In this document: positions 42,588 through 50,984 of the stretch, piece after piece
How the letters are laid out: each line of letters starts with the position of its first letter
Position numbering within the stretch: the stretch's first letter is position 1
Assembly: GCA_002737345.1 (NCBI GenBank)
Contig: NSIK01000012.1
Coordinates: 53 to 64,052, forward strand
Direction of reading: 5' to 3'
From: Nitrospirota bacterium
Lineage (GTDB): Bacteria; Nitrospirota; Nitrospiria; Nitrospirales; Nitrospiraceae
Length of the DNA: 64,000 nucleotides
Made by a program: the position numbers and the translations under genes
Notes under the pieces: model-generated
Databases searched by the model: none
Told to the model about the DNA's origin: nothing
The model's input: only the letters and a program-made list of their open reading frames with translations

Positions 42588-43536
42588 GGGCCCGGTTGCT
42601 CCCGCGCCGATGCACCCCCCCTCGAAAGTCGTTCTGATCCCAGAAGGCTCGTCGTTTCAACAAGTCGCCGCGATGCTGGAACGTGAACGGTTGATCAAGA
42701 GCCGTTCCGTCTTTGTCATATTCGCGAAGTCCCAATCGGCTGACCGGAAGGTGCATGCTGGGGAATATGAACTCAATGCCGGTATGACTCCGGCGGAGAT
42801 TCTCGCCAAGCTGATTAACGGCCAAGTGATGCTGCATCCTCTGCCCATCCCTGAAGGGCTGACCCTCACGCAAATCGCCGATCTGGTCGCGCGCCAGGGC
42901 CTCACGGACCAGGCGGAGTTTCTCCGGCTGGCGAAGGATCGAACCTTCATCGCGTCGCTGGGGATCAAGGCGGACACGCTGGAGGGCTATCTTTACCCTA
43001 ATACCTATAAGTTTCCCCGCACCGTCAAGGCGCGCGAAGTCCTGACGGCGATGGTGGAGCAATTGCGGCAGGCCATCGGGCCGGACCTCCTCGCTCGGAT
43101 GCAGGAACTGAAGATGACGATGCATGAAGTGCTGACCCTCGCCTCCGTCATCGAAAAGGAGACCGGCGCTAGCGGCGACCGGCCGGATATTTCCGCGGTC
43201 TTTCATAACCGGCTGAAACAGCACATTCCGCTCCAGAGCGATCCGACGGTCATTTACGGTTTGCCGGCATTCGATGGGAATTTACGCAAAAAAGACCTGT
43301 CGAGCCCCAGCCCGTATAATACTTATCGGGTGAAGGGCTTGCCGCCGGGACCGATCTCCAACCCAGGGATTCAAGCGATTCGCGCGACTTTGTATCCGTC
43401 CGACTCGCGCGCCCTGTATTTTGTCTCGCGGAACGATGGCACGACTCAATTCTCCAAGACGCTCACCGAGCATAATCAGGCGGTGGAGAAGTATCAGAAG
43501 CGGCCTTTCAGAAAAATATCCTCGCCAGGCCTCTAG
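42499..43536 (+). CDS. mltG: Endolytic murein transglycosylase MltG
   Basis: Membrane-anchored terminase of peptidoglycan synthesis. One N-terminal TM (IIFGLLLVVTAALGVAV) precedes a LysM-like subdomain and the YceG catalytic region: LASVIEKETG, with the conserved catalytic Glu, and FHNRLKQHIPLQSDPTVIYGL. 345 aa is normal. It starts inside the ruvX reading frame. Confidence 0.93.
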   Translation: MMNRRIIFGLLLVVTAALGVAVHQTIRWAEGPVAPAPMHPPSKVVLIPEGSSFQQVAAMLERERLIKSRSVFVIFAKSQSADRKVHAGEYELNAGMTPAEILAKLINGQVMLHPLPIPEGLTLTQIADLVARQGLTDQAEFLRLAKDRTFIASLGIKADTLEGYLYPNTYKFPRTVKAREVLTAMVEQLRQAIGPDLLARMQELKMTMHEVLTLASVIEKETGASGDRPDISAVFHNRLKQHIPLQSDPTVIYGLPAFDGNLRKKDLSSPSPYNTYRVKGLPPGPISNPGIQAIRATLYPSDSRALYFVSRNDGTTQFSKTLTEHNQAVEKYQKRPFRKISSPGL

Positions 43537-43717
43537 CCGAATACCGCAGAAGTTTCCTCTAGGAGCCGTGAAAAGTAAAACGTCTGCCCGGATGGCATTT
43601 TCGAGCGTCCGGGAAAATACTTGTGTGCCCAAACTGTTTTCCACCCTCTGCAACTGATTTATCTTCCCTCTGCGCTTTCCTCTTCATCTCTGATCCAGGA
43701 CTTGTTATAAGAGTGGC

Positions 43718-44401
43718 ATGATGACAACACAGGATTGGAACGTACCGACGCTACTGGACCATACAGTGCTGCGCCCTGACGCAACGAAAGTCGATGTGCT
43801 GCGGCTGTGTCTGGAGGCGAAGGAGTCAGGCTTTGCCGTCATCTTTGTGCCGCCCTGTTACATCGATGAGGCGGTTGCGGCTGTGGCCGGGACGAATATT
43901 CGCGTCGGGATTCCAGTCGGATTCCCATTAGGAGGCCATACGACGGCGACGAAGGTTGCCGAGGCTATTGAAGGAGTTGCCCGTGGGGCCAAGGTGCTCG
44001 ACATGGTGATCAATGTGAGCTGGCTCAAATCTGGCGACTATGATCTGGTCAGAGCCGACATGGCTGAGGTCGTGCAGGCGACTCAAGGGGTCGAGCATAA
44101 AGTGATTTTGGAGACCTGCTGTTTGACGCGCGAGGAAAAAATCACAGCCTGCCGTTTGGCCGTGGAGGCTGGGATGGACTATGTGAAGACCTCGACAGGG
44201 TTTTCCGCGTCCGGCGCCACGGTCGAGGATGTGAGGCTGATGAAAGAGACGGTGGCTGGTCGAGCCAAAGTGAAGGCTTCTGGAGGGATCAGAGATTGGA
44301 AGACCACGTTGGCCATGCTGGAGGCAGGCGCGGATCGGATCGGTACCAGTGCGAGTCTGGTGATTATGGCCGAATGGTCTGCGGCAAAGCGGAAAGGGTG
44401 A
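43718..44401 (+). CDS. deoC: Deoxyribose-phosphate aldolase
   Basis: Splits 2-deoxyribose-5-phosphate into glyceraldehyde-3-phosphate and acetaldehyde. Class I aldolase: DHTVLRPDATK at the start, the EVxxxVxHKVILETC pattern and the Schiff-base Lys in VKTSTGF, then VKASGGIRDW. It forms a deoxynucleoside salvage pair with deoB. The 180 bp upstream hold no gene. Confidence 0.95.
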   Translation: MMTTQDWNVPTLLDHTVLRPDATKVDVLRLCLEAKESGFAVIFVPPCYIDEAVAAVAGTNIRVGIPVGFPLGGHTTATKVAEAIEGVARGAKVLDMVINVSWLKSGDYDLVRADMAEVVQATQGVEHKVILETCCLTREEKITACRLAVEAGMDYVKTSTGFSASGATVEDVRLMKETVAGRAKVKASGGIRDWKTTLAMLEAGADRIGTSASLVIMAEWSAAKRKG

Positions 44402-44432
44402 GCCTCGTGGAGGCTTCTGGTATAGTGCGCCG

Positions 44433-45590
44433 ATGATTACTCGTGTGATTGTCCTAGTGATCGATGGATTGGGCGTCGGGGCTCTGCCAGATGCGGGAGA
44501 ATACGGCGATGCCGGGACCCATACCCTGTCCCATTTGGCCGATGCGGTCGGGGGGCTGCACCTGCCTACGCTCGAAGCCCTCGGGCTCGGCCACATTACG
44601 GCGATTAAAGGCGTGCGGGTGATGGGACAGCCGGAAGGTTTGTTCGGACGTCTCGGCTTTCTCTCCAAGGGCGTGGACTCCATGGCCGGCTATTGGGAAA
44701 TAGCCGGCTTGCAGACGGATAGTGCGGGGCCTCTCTATCCTGACGGATTTCCTCCCGAGCTGGTTGCGGTTCTTCAACAGACACTAGGCCGGAAGATTCT
44801 TGGGAATCGCCGCGCCTCAGGCGCGGCGATGCTGCGTGAGTATGAAACAGCGCATCTCGCATCCGGTTCGTTGCTCGTGTGGACGGATGGACGACGTACC
44901 TGCCATGTGGCGGGGCATGAGAATGCGATCCGCCAGGACGAGTTGTTTCAGCGTTGCCGAGACGCGAGGAAATTGCTGAAAGACCGCTGGGGCATTTGGC
45001 GCGTCTCAGCCTATCCGCTTACGGGGGATGCCGGGGCGGTGCAGTTTGCCACCCATTCACGCGAGTTCGTAATTGAGCCGCCTGGGCAGACGATGATGGA
45101 TGTGCTGAACCGAGCCGGTCAGATCGTGATCGGCGCGGGGAAAGTCGGCGATCTCTTTAGTAGCCGCGGTTTCACTCGGTCCATTCCGGTCGGGCCTTGG
45201 ACGGCGCTGTTTACAGAAGTCACGGGGATGCTGAAGAAGGCGCCCCGTGGATTGATTGTTGCCGGCCTGAATGTGTTGGAGCCGGAGGCCGCGCAGTCTG
45301 CTGCGGCCCTCCATGATTTTGATCGCAGGCTTCCCGAGTTGCTGGAACAGCTGCGCCCTGGCGACCTGCTGGTCCTGACGGGCAATCATGGGCAGGACTT
45401 CACGAAGACGGATCAGGTGGCCACAAGAGAATATGTGCCTCTCTTGGCCACAGGCCCAAAGCTGGCACAGGGGGTCAATCTGGGTATCAGGGCCTCTGCT
45501 GCTGATCTGGGGCATACCATCGTGGAGGCGTTGCAGGGCGATGAGCTCCCGGTCGGAGAGAGTTTTTTGAACGCGCTTCGCGCGGCGTGA
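44433..45590 (+). CDS. deoB: Phosphopentomutase DeoB
   Basis: Interconverts (deoxy)ribose-1- and -5-phosphate. Alkaline-phosphatase-like metalloenzyme: IDGLGVGALPDAGEYGDAGTHT near the start with the metal-binding Asp, and LTGNHGQDFTKTDQVATREYVP near the end. It follows deoC by 31 bp. Confidence 0.95.
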   Translation: MITRVIVLVIDGLGVGALPDAGEYGDAGTHTLSHLADAVGGLHLPTLEALGLGHITAIKGVRVMGQPEGLFGRLGFLSKGVDSMAGYWEIAGLQTDSAGPLYPDGFPPELVAVLQQTLGRKILGNRRASGAAMLREYETAHLASGSLLVWTDGRRTCHVAGHENAIRQDELFQRCRDARKLLKDRWGIWRVSAYPLTGDAGAVQFATHSREFVIEPPGQTMMDVLNRAGQIVIGAGKVGDLFSSRGFTRSIPVGPWTALFTEVTGMLKKAPRGLIVAGLNVLEPEAAQSAAALHDFDRRLPELLEQLRPGDLLVLTGNHGQDFTKTDQVATREYVPLLATGPKLAQGVNLGIRASAADLGHTIVEALQGDELPVGESFLNALRAA

Positions 45591-45625
45591 CACGTAAGGG
45601 GTAACAGGAACAGGCTGGTTATTAA

Positions 45626-46084
45626 ATGTCCTACGAACACAAACTGAAAGAATTAGCACTCGAACTGCCTCAGCCCCCTAAACCGTTGGCGACCTATGTG
45701 CCTGCGGTCCTGGCCGGAAACCTTTTGTTTCTATCCGGCGTGTTACCCATGCGTGACGGGCAGTTGGTCTTTTCGGGTAAGCTAGGACAGGATCTGACGG
45801 TCGAGCAAGGCATAGAGGCGGCCAAGCTGTCGCTTTTGAATGCCCTGGCGATTGCCAAACAGGAACTCGGGACGTTGGACCGTATTACACGTGTCGTGAA
45901 AGTTGTCGGATATGTGGCGTCGGCGGAAGGGTTCGTGCAACAGCCCCAAGTGCTCAACGGCGCCTCAGATCTCCTGGTTGCCATCTTTGGCGAGGCAGGC
46001 CGGCATGCGCGTGTGGCGGTAGGGGCTGCTGAGTTGCCTCGGGGAGCCGCCGTCGAAATCGAAGTGATTTTCTCCGTCTTGTGA
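45626..46084 (+). CDS. RidA-family reactive intermediate deaminase
   Basis: 152 aa with the YjgF/YER057c fold: KPLATYVPAVLAGNLLFLSGVLP, NALAIAKQELGTLDRITRVVKVVGYV and the VGAAELPRGAAVEIEVIFSV end. These proteins hydrolyse enamine/imine intermediates; this is the longer YjgH-like type. It follows deoB by 35 bp. Confidence 0.9.
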   Translation: MSYEHKLKELALELPQPPKPLATYVPAVLAGNLLFLSGVLPMRDGQLVFSGKLGQDLTVEQGIEAAKLSLLNALAIAKQELGTLDRITRVVKVVGYVASAEGFVQQPQVLNGASDLLVAIFGEAGRHARVAVGAAELPRGAAVEIEVIFSVL

Positions 46085-46132
46085 TCGTTTACGCAAAGCC
46101 CTTCGAGCCTCATCTGGCAAGGGCTTGCTGGC

Positions 46133-46162
46133 TTGACTCTCGAAAAAACTGCTTGCTATAGT
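46133..46162 (+). promoter_or_regulatory. Promoter of the IPT/TIG gene
   Basis: TTGACT (46133-46138), 18-bp spacer, TATAGT (46157-46162). The leader to the ATG at 46236 is about 65 nt. An inverted repeat AAGCCCTT/AAGGGCTT (46096-46103/46119-46126) lies just upstream and may end the ridA transcript. Confidence 0.65.
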
Positions 46163-46235
46163 TTGATCGGTTTTTCGATCGGCGCGGTATCCCCCAGGAT
46201 GACCTATCCCTTTCTTGCCTGACAGGAGTCTGCTC

Positions 46236-47918
46236 ATGAATGTGTTTTTCGCTGGCGTGAGTACGATGACGTTATGGGCCAGTATGAGCGTTGCCGCTTT
46301 TGCGGCAGCTCCTTCTTCGCTCGAACTATATCCGTCAACGACGGTTCCTGGCGCGACTCTTTCGATCGGCGGGAAGGGGTTGGGCGCATTCCAATCTGTG
46401 CAAAAAAATCGCGTCACCGTCGGCGGGTTTCCCGCGCTGATTCAGCGGTGGGAGGCCGATCTGATCGAAGTGAAGGTGCCCTTCCAGGCTCAGACCGGTC
46501 CCGTTGAAGTGATGGCAGGAAAAAAGAAACTATCTGCCGGGATATTAATAATCGTGCAGCCGACGATTACTGCGGTAACGCCAGCAGAGATTGAGCCGGG
46601 CCATACAATGCAGATCACTGGCGCGCATTTCGGCACTACGGCTGGTCCGCGCGATCCCAATACGATGTTCGGGGTCAATGACGTAACGATCGGAGGCGTG
46701 GTCGTCAGGCCGCGCCGCTGGAAAGACGACAGCATCGAGATCGATATGCCGACGAATGCTGCATCGGGCGATGTGGTGGTTCGATTGGCCTCGTCTGATC
46801 CCTTGCCGGACGGGTCCTGTTGCGCGCCGGTCCAGTATAAAGTGAGCAATGCGGTTCCGCTGAAACTGATTCCGAATATCCGTGTCGATCCCATGAGCGG
46901 GCCGATCGGGACGAAGGTCGTCTTTTTCGGGCAGGATTTTGGCGCAACGAAGGGGGCTGGCGACAAGGTTACCTTTGGGGGGCATCCCGCGACTATCGCT
47001 CAGTGGTCCGATAGTGCGATCGTAGTGCATCTTCCGGTGGATGCCGAGACCGGACCCATTGCTCTGACTGTGCAGGGACGTCAGCGAATGATCGGAAGCT
47101 TCACGGTTTATGTGCCAAAAGTGGTCGCCTTGGTCCCTCCGGCCGCTCCGATCGGTACCCTCCTCAGAATCAGCGGAGTACATTTCGGTCTCTATTCTGA
47201 AAGTGGTTCAACCCCCTATGCCTTTACTGATTTCAATATCGGAGAAAATCGCGTCGACATTGGCGGGGTTCGCGCCGTCATCTATCGCTGGCAGGACGAT
47301 CGCATCGATGTATGGGTGCCGTTCAGCGCCCAGAGCGGACCGGTCGTGATTTCTCGCGGTGCCACGAAGCCCAATCCAGACGGTTCGTGTTGTGCGACGA
47401 AGGAAATTCTTAAAAATGACGCGGGGACTTTTACGTTGGTGACGCCGAAGATCGACTCCTACAGCCCGAAGTCTGGGGGACTTGATGAGTTGATCACGAT
47501 CAAGGGGTCTGGGTTCGGCTCGTTTCTCAAGACCGCCGAACATGCCTATTTGGGTCTTAATCAGGGCGCCTATAAGCGACGGGATGACATCGAGTTGGGC
47601 GAGAACGTATCGCGGACAGAGGTCTTGTTCAGTAACGTTGCGGCGCAGGTCATGTCCTGGACCGATACAGAGATCGTCGTGCGTGTGCCGCACCGGAACC
47701 TCTATGGGTTAGGGAAGCGTAACGAGTTCTTCAATGAGCTGGCCACAGGCCCGCTTATTGTGCGGCGCGGATCCTGGGACGTGCAGCCTGACGGGACCTG
47801 CTGCACGATGAAGAAATGGCTGACCTTGGAAGCTGGCTCCTTCACCATTGAAGCCAAGGGTATGCCGGATCCAGGCTACTTTAATAACAACCGTCCGGAC
47901 GCCGATACTAACCAGTGA
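46236..47918 (+). CDS. Secreted IPT/TIG-repeat protein
   Basis: A signal peptide (FFAGVSTMTLWASMSVAAFAAA) precedes at least four IPT/TIG immunoglobulin-like units, each with the pattern PGxxxxIxGxxFG...VxxGGxxxxxxxWxDxxIxVxVP...GPVxV. Three copies of a PDG(S/T)CC motif occur, with vicinal Cys at residues 195-196, 385-386 and 522-523. They may form disulfides or bind metal. It could be a surface adhesin or binding scaffold. It overlaps the next gene by 4 bp. Confidence 0.85.
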   Translation: MNVFFAGVSTMTLWASMSVAAFAAAPSSLELYPSTTVPGATLSIGGKGLGAFQSVQKNRVTVGGFPALIQRWEADLIEVKVPFQAQTGPVEVMAGKKKLSAGILIIVQPTITAVTPAEIEPGHTMQITGAHFGTTAGPRDPNTMFGVNDVTIGGVVVRPRRWKDDSIEIDMPTNAASGDVVVRLASSDPLPDGSCCAPVQYKVSNAVPLKLIPNIRVDPMSGPIGTKVVFFGQDFGATKGAGDKVTFGGHPATIAQWSDSAIVVHLPVDAETGPIALTVQGRQRMIGSFTVYVPKVVALVPPAAPIGTLLRISGVHFGLYSESGSTPYAFTDFNIGENRVDIGGVRAVIYRWQDDRIDVWVPFSAQSGPVVISRGATKPNPDGSCCATKEILKNDAGTFTLVTPKIDSYSPKSGGLDELITIKGSGFGSFLKTAEHAYLGLNQGAYKRRDDIELGENVSRTEVLFSNVAAQVMSWTDTEIVVRVPHRNLYGLGKRNEFFNELATGPLIVRRGSWDVQPDGTCCTMKKWLTLEAGSFTIEAKGMPDPGYFNNNRPDADTNQ

Positions 47919-48880
47919 GCCAGGGACTGCCAGGATGTTTTGCCGTGCTGTTGGGGACGTTGTGCTGTGCGTCTCCCTCCTGGGCTGCTGACGCATCTCT
48001 GACTGTTACTCCTCAAACGAGCCATACAGAAGCGCTCTTGATGGGGCTGTACTTTCGTACGCCTCAATTGGGCTGGGCTGTCGGATCAGGCGGCGCTATT
48101 GTGAAGACGGTTGATGGAGGGAAGAAGTGGCAGAAGGTCGTCAGCGGTACCACTGTGACCCTCTCGGGCGTCTTCTTTCTTGATGCGAAGCAGGGCTGGG
48201 CCATCGGCGCAAACGGGACGATTCGCCGGAGCCAGGATGGGGGCCAGACCTGGCAGCAGCAATTCGTCGATACCCAGGTGCCCTTCTACGGGCTGTCGTT
48301 CGTCTCGCCCGGCGAGGGTTGGGTGGTCGGCGGCAATGGCACTATTCTCCATACGAAAGACGGCGGAGCCCATTGGACCGATCAAGCGAGTAAGACCAGT
48401 GCTGCTCTCTATGCCGTACAGTTTCTTACCGCGCACCATGGGACGGCTGTTGGGGCAGTCGGAACCGTGTTGATGACGAAGGATGGCGGAGTGACCTGGA
48501 CCCCGCAAGAGACTCAGGGGGCCGTGACCCTCTTTGATGTCTATTTCTCCGATGCTTCGACTGGTTGGGTTGTCGGTAACGCCGGTGCCATTTTCCACAC
48601 GACCGATGGCGGCAGCCATTGGATCGACCGTACGCTGCCTTGCAATCGGACCTGCACGAAGCTTACAGACCTCTTGCGGGTACGCTTTACCGATCCTCAG
48701 CGTGGATGGATTGTGGGGGAGCGCGGGATGGTCTACCGGACTATCGATAGTGGCTTTACCTGGACTGAGCAGGGTACTGTTGCGGCTGTGTCGCTATTCG
48801 GTCTGTCGTTCCCTGATGGCACGCAGGGTTGGACGAGTGGAGAAAAGGGGACGATTGTTCGTCTTAGTACCAGCCATTAA
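47915..48880 (+). CDS. Secreted Ycf48-like beta-propeller protein
   Basis: GTG start overlapping the IPT gene stop. A signal peptide (CFAVLLGTLCCASPSWA) is followed by seven WxVGxxGxIxxTxDGGxxW repeats, the Ycf48/photosystem-assembly-factor type propeller. In non-photosynthetic bacteria such propellers are surface or periplasmic binding proteins. Its pairing with the IPT protein suggests a shared envelope complex (inference). Confidence 0.85.
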   Translation: MSQGLPGCFAVLLGTLCCASPSWAADASLTVTPQTSHTEALLMGLYFRTPQLGWAVGSGGAIVKTVDGGKKWQKVVSGTTVTLSGVFFLDAKQGWAIGANGTIRRSQDGGQTWQQQFVDTQVPFYGLSFVSPGEGWVVGGNGTILHTKDGGAHWTDQASKTSAALYAVQFLTAHHGTAVGAVGTVLMTKDGGVTWTPQETQGAVTLFDVYFSDASTGWVVGNAGAIFHTTDGGSHWIDRTLPCNRTCTKLTDLLRVRFTDPQRGWIVGERGMVYRTIDSGFTWTEQGTVAAVSLFGLSFPDGTQGWTSGEKGTIVRLSTSH

Positions 48881-48883
48881 TGG

Positions 48884-49013
48884 CTGGCAGGAGCTGAAAA
48901 GCCCTCCAGCGTCGTTCTCGCCTCGAAAGCATCCTCAACGTAGCCCAGAGGCTGCGCCTCCGGTGCGTTCATCGGCTGTGGCCTTGCTGACCGGTTTTTT
49001 GCGCATCCTCTAA
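48884..49013. repeat. MITE-like intergenic element, copy 2
   Basis: Between two convergent genes. One end is GGCTGGCAGGAGCTGAAAAG, the other CCGGTTTTTTGCGCATCCTC, imperfect inverted ends of the type seen at 6487. An inner GAGGC/GCCTC hairpin lies at about 48951-48963. It also resembles the 63.4-kb element in the CCAGCGTCGTTC word. It could serve as a bidirectional terminator. Confidence 0.6.
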
Positions 49014-49023
49014 TCTGGCCGGT

Positions 49024-49764
49024 TTAACCCAGCTCATCGAGTCTCGATTGAAGAATGCTGAGCGCGGCAATCGCGGCAGTTTCGGCTCGTAGGATGCGTG
49101 GTCCGAGGGTGAGAGGGAGGAAGCCCTGCTCCTGTGCCACGCGCTGTTCCTCTTCGGTCCAGCCCCCTTCTGGTCCGACCAATAGAATAATTGGCTGCCG
49201 ATGGTCTTGCGGTAAGGGTATGGCGGCGAGCGAAGGGCCGCTGGATCGTTCCGTGAGGATCACCTTCAGGGGCGCGGAGGCATAGAGCCGGGAGATCTGC
49301 GCCAGGTCGAGCGGGTCTGCGATGGTGGGAATCGTCCACCGTTCAGACTGCTGCGCTGCGTCTCGTACAATACGTTCCCAGCGGGACCGCTGATGTTCAA
49401 GCCGTTCTGGGTTGAGCTTGATGACGCTGTGCGTGCAGTGAAGGGGCACGAGGGTCTCGACGCCCAGCTCCGCCGCCTTTTGCATGACCCAATCCATCTT
49501 GTCGCCTTTGATCAACGCCTGTCCCAGCACAATTGGCGAGGTGTTGCGCAATGGCTCGGCCTGCTGGTGGAGGATGCGGCTCTCGATCGCCTGCGGGCTG
49601 ACCTGGGTGATTTCCACGCGATAGCGGGTGCCGCACCCGTCGTTCAGGGTGAGGGCTGTGCCCTGGTGCAAGCGAAGGCTCTCGCGAAGATGATGGAGGA
49701 GATCACCGGTGATGCGGATTGTGGGGGGGGTGACGGAGTCGGGGGAGACAAAAAACGTAGACAT
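49024..49764 (-). CDS. rsmE: 16S rRNA (uracil-1498-N3)-methyltransferase RsmE
   Basis: SPOUT methyltransferase with an N-terminal PUA-like part (LLHHLRESLRLHQGTALTLNDG) and the C-terminal knot signature LLVGPEGGWTEEE, then LGPRILRAETAAI. 246 aa. Last gene of the chaperone cluster, 24 bp after dnaJ. Confidence 0.95.
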   Translation of the reverse strand: MSTFFVSPDSVTPPTIRITGDLLHHLRESLRLHQGTALTLNDGCGTRYRVEITQVSPQAIESRILHQQAEPLRNTSPIVLGQALIKGDKMDWVMQKAAELGVETLVPLHCTHSVIKLNPERLEHQRSRWERIVRDAAQQSERWTIPTIADPLDLAQISRLYASAPLKVILTERSSGPSLAAIPLPQDHRQPIILLVGPEGGWTEEEQRVAQEQGFLPLTLGPRILRAETAAIAALSILQSRLDELG

Positions 49765-49788
49765 AGTGGGGTCCCTGGCGATGGCTCG

Positions 49789-50910
49789 CTACTCGAAGTG
49801 GGATTTCATCTTATCGAAGAAGCCGTCGCCACCTTCGTCCATCGTCATGCCGCTTTCTTTGGCGAATTCCGTGAGCAATTCTTTCTGACGGGCAGTCAGT
49901 TTGGTGGGGATCTGAATTTTGATGACGAATAGCTGATCGCCGGTGCTTTGGATCTTGAGGCTGGGAATGCCCAGGCCCTTGAGTCGGAGAATCTTGTCCT
50001 GTTGCGTGCCGGCAGGAATCTTGATGACCGTATTGCCTTTCAGTGTAGGGACTTCGATTTTTCCTCCGAGCACGGCTGTGACGAAATTGACCGGGACGTC
50101 GCAGAGGATGTCGTGACCTTGACGCTGAAAGACCGGGTGAGGCTTGACGGTAATCGCCACATAGAGATCGCCTGGCGGACCCGCATTGACTCCGTGCTCC
50201 CCTTCGTTGGAGAGGCGCAGGCGCATACCTGATTCGATGCCGGCCGGGATGTGGACCGCGATGGTCCGTTCCCGATAGGTGCGCTGACGGCCCTGGCAAG
50301 CGCCGCAGGGCTCTGTGACGATCCGTCCCGCCCCTTCGCATTGGCCGCAGGGACGGCTGATGCTGAAGAAGCCCTGCTGGAACCGCATCTGGCCGGCCCC
50401 TTTGCAGCTGGGGCAGGTCTTGATCGCGGCGGCGCTCTTGGCGCCGGATCCTTTACAGTCAGAGCAGACTTCCCAGCGCGGGATTTTCAGCTTGGCATCT
50501 TTTCCGTAGACGGATTCTTCAAAGGTCAGCTCGAGGTTGTACTGGAGATCGTTGCCTCGCTCTGCTCGATTACCGCCACGCTGGCCCCCGAAAAAATCTT
50601 CGAAGATGTCGTTGAAGGCGTCACCGAAGCCGCCGCCACGCCCGAATCCCTCAGGTCCAGGACCCTGCTGGCCGCCCGCGTGGCCGAACATGTCGTAGCG
50701 TTTGCGTTTTTCCTGATCGTTCAGTGTCTCGTAGGCTTCGTTGACCTCTTTGAACTTTTCTTCCGATACTTTTTTCTCCGCCTCTCCGGTCTGGAGATCA
50801 GGGTGGTGCTGGCGGGCCATCTTGCGATAGGCCTTCTTCAGTTCGTCGTCGGAGGCGGTTCGTTCGACGCCTAAGGTTTCGTAGTAATCGCGCTTGGACA
50901 CGGCTGCCAT
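49789..50910 (-). CDS. dnaJ: Chaperone DnaJ
   Basis: Hsp40 cochaperone of DnaK. It has an N-terminal J domain (HPD in ARQHHPDLQ), a Gly/Phe-rich linker, four zinc-binding repeats (CSDCKGSG, CPSCKGAG, CGQCEGAG and CGACQGRQ) and a C-terminal substrate-binding half. 373 aa is full-length. It follows dnaK by 74 bp. Confidence 0.97.
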   Translation of the reverse strand: MAAVSKRDYYETLGVERTASDDELKKAYRKMARQHHPDLQTGEAEKKVSEEKFKEVNEAYETLNDQEKRKRYDMFGHAGGQQGPGPEGFGRGGGFGDAFNDIFEDFFGGQRGGNRAERGNDLQYNLELTFEESVYGKDAKLKIPRWEVCSDCKGSGAKSAAAIKTCPSCKGAGQMRFQQGFFSISRPCGQCEGAGRIVTEPCGACQGRQRTYRERTIAVHIPAGIESGMRLRLSNEGEHGVNAGPPGDLYVAITVKPHPVFQRQGHDILCDVPVNFVTAVLGGKIEVPTLKGNTVIKIPAGTQQDKILRLKGLGIPSLKIQSTGDQLFVIKIQIPTKLTARQKELLTEFAKESGMTMDEGGDGFFDKMKSHFE

Positions 50911-50984
50911 CTCTCTGGGTGATAGAGCAGCAAGACCGAGCCCCGCATATTGACGAAGCTCGGTCCTGCTGACGGTATTCTAGC

